NCBI RefSeq assembly: GCF_964355755.1
Contig: NC_092670.1
Span: 1,391,001-1,451,000, forward strand
Length of the DNA stretch: 60,000 nt
Reading direction: 5' to 3'
DNA from: Antedon mediterranea
Lineage: Eukaryota; Echinodermata; Crinoidea; Comatulida; Antedonidae
The translations under genes were made by a program, and so were the position numbers. The notes under the pieces are model-generated. The model saw nothing but the letters and a program-made list of their open reading frames with translations, ran no database searches and was not told where the DNA came from. Of the stretch, positions 37,071 to 48,933 are shown in pieces. Every line of letters begins with the position of its first letter. The first letter of the stretch is position 1.

Positions 37071-40000
37071 GACAATGCGCTTAGAATGTGCACCCACTCA
37101 CTCAATAGATAGACATGACGATGCGCTTAGAAGGTGCACCCACTCACTCAATAGATAGACATGAAGATGCGCTTAGAATGTGTACCCACTCACTTAATAG
37201 ATAGACATGACGATGCGCTTAGAATGTGCACCCACTCACTTAATAGATAGACATGACGATGCGCTTAGAATGTGTACCCACTCACTTAATAGATAGACAT
37301 GACGATGCGCTTAGAATGTGCACCCACTCACTTAATAGATAGACATGACGATGCGCTTAGAATGTGCACCCACTCACTTAATAGATAGACATGACGATGC
37401 GCTTAGAATGTGTACCCACTCACTTAATAGATAGACATGACGATGCGCTTAGAAAGTGCACCCACTCACTTAATAGACATGACGATGCGCTTAGAATGTG
37501 CACCCACTCACTTAATAGATAGACATGACGATGCGCTTAGAATGTGCACCCACTCACTTAATAGATAGACATGACGATGCACTTAGAATGTGCACCCACT
37601 CACTCAATAGATAGACATGAAGATGCGCTTAGAAAGTGCACCCACTCACTTAATAGATAGACATGGCGATGCGCTTAGAATGTTCACCCACTCACTCAAT
37701 AGATAGACATGGCGATGCGCTTAGAATGTGCACCCACTCACTCAATAGATAGACATGACGATACACTTAGAATGTGCACCCACTCACTTAATAGATAGAC
37801 ATGACGATGCGCTTAGAATGTGCACCCACTCACTTAATAGATAGACATGACGATGCACTTAGAATGTGCACCCACTCACTTAATAGATAGACATGACGAT
37901 GCACTTAGAATGTGCACCCACTCACTCAATAGATAGACATGACGATGCGCTTAGAATGTGCACCCACTCACTTAATAGATAGACATGACGATGCGCTTAG
38001 AATGTGCACCCACTCACTTAATAGATAGACATGGCGATGCGCTTAGAATGTGCACCCACTCACTCAATAGATAGAAATGGCGATGCGCTTAGAATGTGCA
38101 CCCACTCACTCAATAGATAGACATGACGATGCGCTTAGAATGTGCACCCACTCACTTAATAGATAGACATGACGATGCGCTTAGAATGTGCACCCACTCA
38201 CTTAATAGATAGACATGACGATGCGCTTAGAATGTGTACCCACTCACTTAATAGATAGACATGACGATGCGCTTAGAATGTGCACCCACTCACTTAATAG
38301 ATAGACATGACGATGCGCTTAGAATGTGCACCCACTCACTTAATAGATAGACATGACGATGCACTTAGAATGTGCACCCACTCACCTAATAGATAGACAT
38401 GACGATGCGCTTAGAAGGTGCACCCACTCACTTAATAGATAGACATGACGATGCGCTTAGAATGTGCACCCACTCACTCAATAGATAGACATGGCGATGC
38501 GCTTAGAATGTGCACCCACTCACTTAATAGATAGACATGACGATGCGCTTAGAATGTGCACCCACTCACTTAATAGATAGACATGATGATACGCTTAGAT
38601 TGTGCACCCACTCACTTAATAGATAGACATGACGATGCGCTTAGAATGTGCACCCACTCACTTAATAGATAGACATGACGATGCGCTTAGAATGTGCACC
38701 CACTCACTTAATAGATAGACATGACGATGCGCTTAGAAAGTGCACCCACTCACTTAATAGATAGACATGACGACGCGCTTAGAATGTGCACCCACTCACT
38801 TAATAGATAGACATGACGATGCGCTTAGAATGTGCACCCACTCACTTAATAGATAGACATGACGATGCGCTTAGAATGTGCACCCACTCACTTAATAGAT
38901 AGACATGACGATGCGCTTAGAATGTGCACCCACTCACTTAATAGATAGACATGACGATGCGCTTAGAATGTGCACCCACTCACTTAATAGATAGACATGA
39001 CGATGCGCTTAGAATGTGCACCCACTCACTTAATAGATAGACATGACGATGCGCTTAGAATGTGCACCCACTCACTTAATAGATAGACATGACGATGCGC
39101 TTAGAATGTGCACCCACTCACTTAATAGATAGACATGACGATGCGCTTAGAATGTGCACCCACTCACTTAATGATAGACATGACGATGCGCTTAGAATGT
39201 GCACCCACTCACTTAATAGATAGACATGACGATGCGCTTAGAATGTGCACCCACTCACTTAATAGATAGACATGACGACGCGCTTAGAATGTGCACCCAC
39301 TCACTTAATAGATAGACATGACGATGCGCTTAGAATGTGCACCCACTCACTTAATAGATAGATATGACGATGCGCTTAGAATGTGCACCCACTCACTTAA
39401 TAGATAGACATGACGACGCGCTTAGAATGTGCACCCACTCACTTAATAGATAGACATGACGATGCGCTTAGAATGTGCACCCACTCACTTAATAGATAGA
39501 CATGACGATGCGCTTAGAATGTGCACCCACTCACTTAATAGATAGACATGACGATGCGCTTAGAAAGTGCACCCACTCACTTAATAGATAGACATGACGA
39601 TGCGCTTAGAATGTGCACCCACTCACTTAATAGATAGACATGACGATGCGCTTAGAATGTGCACCCACTCACTTAATAGATAGACATGACGACGCGCTTA
39701 GAATGTGCACCCACTCACTTAATAGATAGACATGACGATGCGCTTAGAATGTGCACCCACTCACTTAATAGATAGACATGACGATACGCTTAGAATGTGC
39801 ACCCACTCACTTAATAGATAGACATGACGATGCGCTTAGAATGTGCACCCACTCACTTAATAGATAGACATGACGATGCGCTTAGAATGTGCACCCACTC
39901 ACTTAATAGATAGACATGATGATACACTTAGAAGGTGCACCCACTCACTTAATAGATAGACATGACGATGCGCTTAGAATGTGCACCCACTCACTTAATA

Positions 40001-40240
40001 GATAGACATGACGATGCGCTTAGAATGTGCACCCACTCACTTAATAGATAGACATGACGATGCGCTTAGAATGTGCACCCACTCACTTAATAGATAGACA
40101 TGACGATGCGCTTAGAATGTGCACCCACTCACTTAATAGATAGACATGACGATGCGCTTAGAATGTGCACCCACTCACTTAATAGATAGACATGACGATG
40201 CGCTTAGAATGTGCACCCACTCACCTAATAGATAGACATT
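37071..40240. repeat. 46-bp minisatellite, about 69 copies
   Basis: Unit GACGATGCGCTTAGAATGTG followed by CACCCACTCACTTAATAGAT and AGACAT. Copies are over 90 percent alike; variants such as AAAGTG, GGTG, GATGCACTT and CTCAATAG recur in blocks, indicating repeated local duplication. It separates the alpha and beta lectin groups exactly in their intergenic gap. Confidence 0.97.
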
Positions 40241-40803
40241 TTGTGAACATTTTCAAACTGATAAGTTTCAAACTGTAAAGTTCGGTTTTAATCTAAACTC
40301 GTTACATGTCACCTCCTCTCATATGATACAGTATACACCCTCGATTGTTGTAAAATAAAATTGATGAAAAGTACGGTACACTATTAGGAAAGATTTATTT
40401 TAATATAAAACTTAATATTATATACAATGTAATGCATATACAATAACACAAGAAGTATATAAATTGGATATAGTAAAAATATTAGTAAATATTGTACAAT
40501 TCGCTTTACTCATATAATGCGGTCAGAGGGGTTTGAACGAGTACCATGTGTGTTTTACAAACTTTTCATATTGACCTTTTGTATTTTTTAACAAAAACAG
40601 ATTTGCAAAAACCATAATTTCACATCAAATATAATTCATATTTTATGTATAACTTGTTGCTATCGTTTTTATCTATTTATGTTTTTATATAGCCTACAGT
40701 ACAGTACAGTTTTGTTTCTCCCACTGATGCCAGTCGCATCCAAGAGGCAGTCTTCTCTAGCATCCAAATATATGCTGGGTCCGACTGTTGAAGGGCCTAT
40801 GTT
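40241..40803. other. 3' flank of the beta lectin gene
   Basis: No gene seen. AT-rich; shares short similarity with 47240-47345 (GTACACTATTA ... TATACAATAACACAAGAAGT), so the flank was duplicated together with the lectin unit. Confidence 0.5.
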
Positions 40804-41774
40804 TCACAAGAGAAACGTTGTTGGATTTTCATCAACCGTCTCTTTATTGACTTCCATTTGCATTTGATTTGAAGACTCTATTTCATTATTAGGCTTGTGA
40901 TCTCGTCTAAAAGAAAAATAATTAAAATATGGTGTAACATAATTTCAAAAATTTTCCACGTATAACCGGTAATTGAACTTAATTCGCCGTAATTGCGCAC
41001 AGTGCTTGCGTGTCTCACGAGTTTATGAAAATGAAAATATGTTTTTAAATTTTAAAAATAACAAATGAATAGTTTAGTGACGTTTACATAGTAACTATAA
41101 TGAGATATTAAATGATATACTAATCTATATTTACCTTGCAAGTTTAATGATTAGACCTATCAGGATTATAAGTGCAATTACTAGGCATACCGCTATCACT
41201 GTCATGTAAACTTGGCCATTTGAATTCTTAATTTTACCTTTAAAAAAATAATGTATGATACAATGTCTTGATATAATAATCAATGTTTTGTGAACTAGGA
41301 ATTAAAGGAGGTTTACTATATCCTAAGAAACAAGATCTTGTCTCCTTATTGTCATCAGAACCTACACAGGGATGATACGTTGGTCTTAAGCACATTGTTG
41401 CTCCATTTGATGATGGATTTGATGACACATTCATTTTATCATGTTACCTTTGTTGCTTGAGTGTGCTTCGGCTTCTCTGTCGTTATTGTCTGTGCCTAAT
41501 ATTAAAATGTTAAAATAAGGTTTAAAAATATAAAATACAAATTGACAATTTAAATTGTGGCAGCTCTGCAAAATTAACAAAAACCATTTTAGCAGAAAAC
41601 TAGTACTTATATGTGTTCGGTATTTTGTAAAATAAATACATTGACTTGATGTTAAAATCAATATTACCAACAAATTAGAAATGAATCGAGAATTTTGTCT
41701 GAGGAACAATACTGTACCTTTGTTGTTTGAATATGCTTCGGCTTTTCTGTCACAATTGCATGTATTATTGACGA
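40804..41774 (-). CDS. Beta group: two stalk exons, transmembrane and tail exons
   Basis: Stalk 1 is 41774-41718 (57 bp) and stalk 2 is 41495-41448 (48 bp), both phase 1 to 1. The membrane exon is 41237-41135 (phase 1 to 2), and the tail exon is 40906-40804 with TGA. The membrane sequence QVYMTVIAVCLVIALIILIG and a 34-residue tail ending PTTFLL closely match alpha. The two stalk exons are similar to each other (DREAEAHSSNK, DRKAEAYSNNK), evidence of a small exon duplication. The tail has no tyrosine signalling motif. Confidence 0.85.
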
Positions 41775-41900
41775 CTACAGTTATGTCTGCAAAGTGGTTG
41801 AAAATTTCATGTTAGAAGGCGTGGGTTCTAAGCCGATATTTTGACTTATTTTTGTTTCATTTTGGTAATTGGAAAAAGTTTTCTTAGCTTTATAGCCTAC

Positions 41901-43555
41901 CGGTGCTATTTTTTGTTTCACAGGTATATCCGCTAAATCCGTCTGTACAAATGCAAGACAAAAGTCCATCGTCTGATGTTTCAATTTTCCCGCCATTTTG
42001 GCACTGGTTGTCTGTAACATCAAAATCAAAAGAATTTAAAAAGATTAGCACGTCTAATGTTTGTAGAAAAAAGGAAAATTGCAAACTCCCTTTGCTAGAA
42101 TAATCTTGTTATACTTGACTGATCAATAATGAACCTATTTTTACATGCAAATGTCTTACTGGTAATTTACTGCTGTTACCGTAGTTTATTTCAATGATTG
42201 AGAGACAAAGGAAGCCATCCATCTAACTTGATATAGTTTTAAACATGCTCAATTCTACATTATATGCCTTTTAATAGATTTAAAACTGCTATACTAACTT
42301 GACACTGTTATGTTGAATGAACACGCATTGGAACGTCCAACCATATCCGTAGCCGTGTACTCCACATTGATTGTTTTTCCTAAAACTCCATTTGGTATTT
42401 CAAATACTTCACCAGGAGAATGAGAGTTAGTAATACTTGAGAAACAATAGGAATCGTCTCTCCACATTATAGGTTGCCAATACACACTTACTCTTCTTTC
42501 ATTTGGTTTTGTGAGAAGATGAATATCATGTTGACAGGATGACCCGTATGAAGGTGGTTCCCGGTCTTCGAAATTATCTAAAATTAATAAAAGGTAGATT
42601 GTATGTTTTACGCGCTTCGGTGTGGATCAGTGCATTTATGTTAATCGTTTGATGAAAGGACCTGTAATGTGGGTTATGTTTGTGATGTTCGCATAAACAT
42701 TTTGCCAGGGCAGAAGTATAGATATGTGTATGCCATTTGAATTAGTATTGGTAATTGGTAATAATTATATAGTAATAATAGTAATAATAGTTGACATCGT
42801 CCCTTACTTATTTCACACACATAAGCGCATTTTGTGCTACAAGGAAAATCATTCCATTTGTCAGAATGTGTACAATCAAGCACAACACAATCTTCACCGT
42901 GTCCATAATTATTTGGTTCACCGGCTCCAAAATCTGCAAAAACAACATATAGATAATTATAGCCTAATACAATTACATACACACACACCCGCTGAATGTT
43001 TTTACTACAGAACTATGCCATACTAAGTACGCCCTGTTTAAAAAAAATGAAGTATTCATAAATCTTAGAACCTGTATAATATAAGAAAGATAGTACCGGT
43101 TTTAAAAAATAGAAATTATAGATTAATAACTTCGTATTGTAAAGAAGTGATATAGCATTACAATTAGATACCCAGGGTTTTCCTTAAAAGTGCTTTCCGA
43201 CACGCAAACAACGAGGCTGATATTCTTTCTACACATGTCCACGTCATTAATATGTTACTACTGAAGATTCACAGTACGCTATAGGCCCACTTACTTTTAT
43301 ATTGACTGCATTCTTTCGAGCTGACCCATGTGAAGTCAGCCTCACTCTCCACATCCGATATACCTAGCCATAGATCGCCACCACCAGGATTACTATTAGC
43401 GTAAAGAAAGTCATTTTCTTCTTTGCTCCTCACCACAACCAAGTCTGCATCTTGTTGCAAACAGCTTATTCTAGCTTCTGTCCAAGACTTTTTTGTTGCC
43501 TCAAATTTATAACAGCTATCTTGGAAATATAACCAGCCATTTTGACATGGAGATC
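41901..43555 (-). CDS. Beta cassette 1: C-type lectin, HYR and EGF-like exons
   Basis: Exons: CTLD-a 43555-43295 (261 bp), CTLD-b 42933-42808 (126), HYR 42577-42299 (279), EGF 42011-41901 (111), all phase 1 to 1. Lectin motifs: LWLGISD, GAGEPNNYGHGED and KWNDFPC. CTLD-b carries two extra cysteines (VVLDCTHS, STKCAYVC) absent from most copies, perhaps a private disulphide. The HYR starts SSCQHDIHLL. The EGF is NQCQNGG ... SCICTDGFSGYTC. All are open. It is the membrane-proximal cassette of the beta unit. Confidence 0.85.
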
Positions 43556-43695
43556 CTGTAATATAATGATTAAAAGAATTTAGAAATAAAAATGTGTTAT
43601 CAGGAAGGCATCATTCCGTTATTGATGGTAAACTAATAATTCATTCATAGGCATGATTTCATTTTAGCCTATATCCACCTTTCTCTTTAACTTAC

Positions 43696-44899
43696 CGGCA
43701 CTAGTTTTTGTTTGACATGTCACTCCACTGAATCCATCAGTACAGATGCAAGAAGACGATCCATCGTCTGATATTTTAATGATGCCACCATTTTGGCACT
43801 GATGAGATTCTATGATTCAACAATGTTGATAAGGAATTTAAGAAGGTTAGTACGTTTCTACAATTTGGTCATGGCGTATTGAACTCCGTTATTTTAATAA
43901 TTTCAGCCAAAAGAATCCCAAACACTTTTAAAATATATCTCTAAAAATAATTGTACTATAATAACGTATCGCCTGAATGTATGTAAGAACGTTCAATGTG
44001 GGTTATATTTGTGATAGAGTTTGGATTCGCGTATGATTTGTTAATATTTAAAAGGGAATTTATATTATAAACAGAGAAGTTCACATAAGATAGAAAAGAG
44101 CACACGTGTACTGTAGTAATAATTATATCTCAACTTACGTAATTCACAAACATATGCAAATTTCATGCTACAAGGAACATCATTCCATTTGTCAGAATGT
44201 GTATAATCAAGCTCTACACAATCTTCACGATTTCCAGAATTATTTGGTTCACCTTTTCCAAAATCTGTACAAACACCATACCATTAGCAACAATTTAAAA
44301 TCCACTCTAATTGAGACTATATAAGTATACTAAATTTTCATTTTAGAAAACATTAATCAATCTATAATGTAAGAAAGTATTATATGGGGAAATATTAAAT
44401 ATACAAAATAAAACATAATAATTATTAACATTATTTTTATTTTGTTTAAAATTTAATTGGATACCCAGGTATAACATTGCCGTTATTTCTTCTCTAAAAC
44501 TTCTGTTTATGAAGAACACCAATGAACACTATGGCATACCGCATTAAAACATTGTTAAACACTTTAACAGGTTGGCATAGTATGGTATATTTCGTCATGG
44601 TCAAAAATAAAAGTCATTCAGTTTTACCAGGTATATATACATACTTTTATATTGCGTTTGTTCATTCCTGACCCATATAAAGACAGTCTCATTCTTCATA
44701 TCTGATAAGCCTAGCCATAGATCGTTCCCCGTAGGATTATTAGCGTAAAGAAAGTTATTTTCTGCTTCGTTCCTCACCACCACCAAGTCTGCATCTTGTT
44801 GCAAACAGCTTATTCTAGCTTATGTCCAAGACTTTTTTGTTGCCTCAAATTTATAACAGTTATCTTGAAACGATAACCAGCCATTTTGACATAGAGATC
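43696..44899 (-). pseudogene. Beta cassette 2: C-type lectin and EGF-like exons, with nonsense codon
   Basis: Exons: CTLD-a 44899-44645 (255 bp), CTLD-b 44264-44139 (126) and EGF 43809-43696 (114), phase 1 to 1, with no HYR exon in the 330-bp gap. CTLD-a has an in-frame TAA at 44820-44822, where the sister copy (cassette 3) has a Glu codon (TGG ACA GAA GCT). CTLD-b (GKGEPNNS, KWND) and EGF (HQCQNGG ... SCICTDGFSGVTC) are intact. The exon lengths are multiples of three, so skipping CTLD-a and -b would rescue the frame. Otherwise the transcript would be a candidate for nonsense-mediated decay. Confidence 0.75.
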
Positions 44900-45039
44900 C
44901 TGTAATATAATGATTAAAAGAATTTAGAAATAAAAATGTGTTATCAGGAAGGCATCATTCCGTTATTGATGGTATACTAATAATTCATTCATAGGCATGA
45001 TTTCATTTTAACCTATATCCACCTTTCTCTTCAACTTAC

Positions 45040-46611
45040 CGGCACTAGTTTTTGTTTGACATGTCACTCCACTGAATCCATCAGTACAGATGCAAGAAGA
45101 TGATCCATCGTCTGATATTTTAATGATGCCACCATTTTGGCACTGATGAGATTCTATGATTCAACAATGTTGATAAGGAATTTAAGAAGGTTAAGTACGT
45201 TTCTACAATTTGGTCATGGCGTAGTGAACTCCGTTATTTTATTAACTCCGTTATTTTGATAATTTCAGCTGAAAGAAGCCAAAACACTTTAAAACATATA
45301 ATATCTCTAAAGATTTCTAAAAATAATTGTACTTTAATAACGTATCGTCTGAATGTATGTAAGAACGTTCAATGTGTGTTATATTTGTGATAGAGTTTGG
45401 ATTCGCGTATGTATTGTTAATGTTTAAAAAGGAATTTATATTGTATGCAGAGAAGTTCACATAATAATAATAATAATAATAATAAGCTTTATTTAATCAC
45501 GGATACTTAACTCAACTAAAAGTTGTTTTTCAGTAAGACCGTGCTCAAAGGAAAACACCAACAAAAATAAATGTAAAAAGCAAATATCAAATCAAGTAAT
45601 AAAACAATTACAGAAGCAAAAAAAAACAAAAGCAGATAATAAAACAATTACAATAAAATAAAACAAGGATACACTTACTAACTATAAAATTAAATAATAC
45701 ACTACATTTAAATAAAGCTACATGAAATTAGCAGTTAACAGTTTCTTAAAAAGAGAGACAGAGTTCACATTTTTAATATCTTCATGTAGCTCATTAAGAT
45801 AAGAAAAGAGCACACGTGTACTGTAGTAATAATTATATCTCAACTTACGTAATTCACACACATATGCAAATTTCATGCTACAAGGAACATCATTCCATTT
45901 GTCAGAATGTGTATAATCAAGCTCTACACAATCTTCACGATTTCCAGAATTATTTGGTTCACCTTTTCCAAAATCTGTACAAACACCATACCATTAGCAA
46001 CAATTTAAAATCCACTCTAATTGAGTCTATATAAGTATACTAAATTTTCATTTTAGAAAACATTAATCAATCTATAAATGTAAGAAAGTATTATATAGAG
46101 GAATTATTAAATATACAAAATAAAACATATTAATTATTAATATTATTTTTATTTTGTTTAAAATTTAATTGGATACCCAGGTATAAAATTGCCGTTATTT
46201 CTTCTCTAAAACTTCTGTTTATGAAGAACACCAATGAACACTATGGCATACAGCATTAAAACATTGTTAAACACTTTAACAGGTTGGCATAGTATGGTAT
46301 ATTTCGTCATGATCAAAAATAAAAGTCATTAGGTTTTACCAGGTATATATACATACTTTTATATTGCGTTTGTTCATTCCTGACCCATATAAAGACAGTC
46401 TCATTCTTCATATCTGATAAGCCTAGCCATAGATCGTTCCCCGTAGGATTATTAGCGTAAAGAAAGTTATTTTCTGCTTCGTTCCTCACCACCACCAAGT
46501 CTGCATTTTGTTGCAAACAGCTTATTCTAGCTTCTGTCCAAGTCTTTTTTGTTGCCTCAAATTTATAACAGTTATCTTGAAACGATAACCAGCCTTCTTG
46601 GCAGGAAAATA
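45040..46611 (-). CDS. Beta cassette 3: C-type lectin and EGF-like exons
   Basis: Exons: CTLD-a 46611-46357 (255 bp), CTLD-b 45974-45849 (126) and EGF 45153-45040 (114), all phase 1 to 1, with no HYR. The lectin motifs are LWLGLSD, GKGEPNNSGNRED and KWNDVPC. The cysteine before the exon boundary that most copies have (ECSQYK) is replaced (EQTQYK), as in cassette 2. It joins in phase to the beta signal exon at 46932. The intact copy of the recent duplication. Confidence 0.85.
45461..45796 (-). mobile_element. 5'-truncated LINE 3' end inserted in a beta intron
   Basis: On the minus strand the insert begins with the last codons of a reverse-transcriptase ORF (ELHEDIKNVNSVSLFKKLLT, then ANFM, stop at 45718-45720). 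An AT-rich 3' UTR follows, ending GATTAAATAAAGC and an ATT microsatellite tail (45461-45484). The duplicate at about 44080 lacks it, so the empty site is preserved. Confidence 0.8.
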
Positions 46612-46880
46612 CTGTATAATTACAAGAATTTAGAAAGAAAAACACGATTTAGAAAAAAAAACATGTTATTAAGTTTGGTTCCCACTGGACGCAACGCAGG
46701 GGCGTAAGGGCATCGCAAGGGCGTAAGCGCATCGCAAGTTTGTTGTGACGATCATGCCAACACGGACAATGCATGGCTTGCAAGTTCATTGGTCGATCAT
46801 CCATATTCCAATCAAGTTCTTATGGTATATTGAATCGTGTCATGATAAATAATTATGGACTTAATAGTAATTAGACCTAC

Positions 46881-46932
46881 CTGTAGTGCTGGTGAATATC
46901 AAAAACACAACCATATTTGTAGATGTGGCCAT
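46881..46932 (-). CDS. Beta signal-peptide exon
   Basis: ATG at 46932 encodes MATSTNMVVFLIFTSTT plus one base before GTAGGT (52 bp, phase 1), which is in frame with the lectin exon at 46611. With every beta exon included, the CDS would be 2130 nt, but cassette 2 contains a stop. Confidence 0.85.
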
Positions 46933-47883
46933 GGTGTAGCGATATCTAAGAATGTGAATACTTGTTTTCTAATGTTTAGCAATATGCTTTTCCGTGATAG
47001 ATATCAACTATCCGTATTGTCCTTTTCCTTCCGATATAGATTTAGCAGACTGACGTGATCTTATTTGAAACAGTAAGCCTAAAATCCTTATATATAAAAT
47101 CATTATAATACTACACTCTCAATTTTTAGTCGCGTGGACGCGACTCTATAGTTCACTATGTCGGTCGGTCGGTCTGTCTGTCGGTCCGGTATCACTATGC
47201 GTTTTAGCACGCGACTTATGGCTGTTGGCCTTGTTGCAAAATAAAATTGATGAAAAGTACACTATTAAGAGAAAGAATTAGTGTAATATATAAAACTTTA
47301 TTTTTAAATTTAATGCATATACAATAACACAAGAAGTATAACATTTGATATAGTAAAACATACTATTAATAGATTTAATTATTATTGTGGACACGAGAGT
47401 TTCAACTTCTTCGAGTACCACGTATGTTTCAATAACCAACTGTTTAAGTTCAACTTTTCATTAACAGCAGGTTTGCAAGAATTTCAAGTATCATGTCTCA
47501 CTTGCTAATATCCTTTTCATGTATTTATCTATTATATGTTTGTTTACATTGTTTTCTTTAGAGAGAAAGAACAATTTATAAGCACAGTATTATTTTATTA
47601 TTTTTTCTTTGAATTGGCTAATCAATTACACATTTATTACAATGCAGTGTGCTGCATAGCAAGCAGAAGGTTCCGGGTTTGAATCTTGGTTGGTGTGACT
47701 CTTTCTCATTCTCACAGATTTCCTCATCTTTATCGTTTCAAACTAATTAATTAAATTTCAGTATATCACCAGGCAGTTTAGAATTCATGTTCTGTGCCTG
47801 ATGTTTTTATATATACATTTGGAGATACAGGAGACATCCAACATGTAGGACTATAGAGATGTAGGAATATGTATGTAGATGTT
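46933..47883. other. Upstream region of beta and 3' flank of gamma
   Basis: The shared upstream block lies at 47013-47070 (CTTTTCCTTCCGATATAGAT ... GACTGACGTGATCTTATTTG). A tRNA-type B box (GGTTCCGGGTTTGAATCTTG) at about 47668-47690 suggests a SINE fragment. No gene seen otherwise. Confidence 0.5.
47128..47216. mobile_element. AGTCGCG element, short form
   Basis: 89 bp beginning AGTCGCGTGGACGCGACTCT and ending TAGCACGCGACT, an internally deleted form of 33293-34085 that keeps the CGGTCTGTC and CGGTCCGGTATCACTATGCG segments. Confidence 0.7.
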
Positions 47884-48531
47884 TCACAAGAGAAGCGTTG
47901 TTGGAGTTTCATCAATCACCTCTTTATTTGGTTCCATTTGCATTTGATTTGAAGACTTTATTTGGGTGCTAGGCATGCAATTTCGTCTAAAAGAAAAGGG
48001 GTTAGTTTAAACAAAATGTTTATAACCTAACAAATAACTGTCCAAAATTTCACCACCATGTTTGAGTATTCGACGGTTATAATTTAATTTCTAGGCCTAG
48101 GTATACACCTTTGATGGCTGGTTCCAATTAATAAGCGTCGGCCTTACAATGTAGCCAATATGTGTAATCGGGTTAGCAGCAGACGCTAAAAATATAGTTA
48201 CTACAAGCGTCGGCCTTACAATGTAGCCAATATGTGTAATCGGGTTAGCAGCAGACGCTAAAAATATAGTTACTACAAGCGTCGGCCTTACAATGTAGCC
48301 AATATGTGTAATCGGGTTAGCAGCAGACGCTAAAAATATAGTTAGGTCCATTTTGCAAAGGCCAATATACTAGTTAACTTGTAATAATATACTAATTTAC
48401 TTGTTTTTTGATATTTGTTTAATTTTACCTCACAAGTTTAATGGTTTGACCTATCAATATTATAACAGCAACTGCTAGACATACAACTATCACTGTCACG
48501 TAAACTTGATCATTTGAATTCTCAATTGTAC
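47884..48531 (-). CDS. Gamma group: transmembrane and tail exons
   Basis: The membrane exon is 48531-48429 (QVYVTVIVVCLAVAVIILIG) and the tail exon is 47986-47884 with TGA; the tail resembles alpha but starts RRNCMPST and ends PTTLLL. A stalk exon is not clear: 48690-48745 resembles the beta stalk (VNTCNSDRKAEF) but has no obvious donor. EGF to membrane splicing would keep frame without it. Confidence 0.75.
48134..48345. repeat. Three identical 72-bp tandem copies in the gamma tail intron
   Basis: Unit GCGTCGGCCTTACAATGTAG ... AGCAGACGCTAAAAATATAG, three copies with no visible differences. Each has GCGTC and GACGC ends that could pair. Very recent amplification. Confidence 0.9.
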
Positions 48532-48933
48532 CTTATAAATAGAATAAAATAATAGAATGTCTTGATATAAACATCAATATTTCACAATTAGAATGAAATG
48601 AGATATTGTCTCCTGACTTAGGTATACAACGTCCTATGGACGATACGTTTATCGGTGGTTCACGTTTGTAAACCTGGGACTGAAAGAAAGTTGTAAGCTT
48701 TTGAATAGAATTCGGCTTTTCTGTCGGAATTGCATGTATTGACACATTGTTAAATGTATCAAAATGCACACAATACAAAAGAAGAAAATTCAATATTAAT
48801 TGCCAACATTATGACATATTGTAAATTTTCCAAAAAAGAGTATGAAATGCTTGGACAATTTCACGTTGAGACGAGGCTTCTTCTTATTTTACAGTTTGGT
48901 ATATGGAATTTAAATCTTAAGTGTTTAGCCTAC

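Larger units (their letters stand above)
43560..46611. repeat. Recent tandem duplication of a lectin-EGF cassette
   Basis: 43560-44899 and 44902-46611 are near-identical through exons and introns (shared runs include GGCATCATTCCGTTATTGAT and TCAGAATGTGTATAATCAAG). The second copy is longer by one insertion at 45461-45796. Exon duplicates therefore arose by recent unequal exchange. Confidence 0.85.

Noticed and set aside
41240-41709. Minus-strand frames around the beta stalk introns
   Set aside because: They read through the short stalk exon into introns; only the 48-bp and 57-bp exon parts with GT-AG borders are supported.
47668-47690. tRNA gene near GGGTTTGAATC
   Set aside because: Only a B-box-like word is present without an A box or cloverleaf; at best a SINE fragment.
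48097-48351. 84-codon minus-strand frame over the 72-bp repeats
   Set aside because: Three identical copies with a length divisible by three keep any open frame open. It sits in an intron between the gamma membrane and tail exons.
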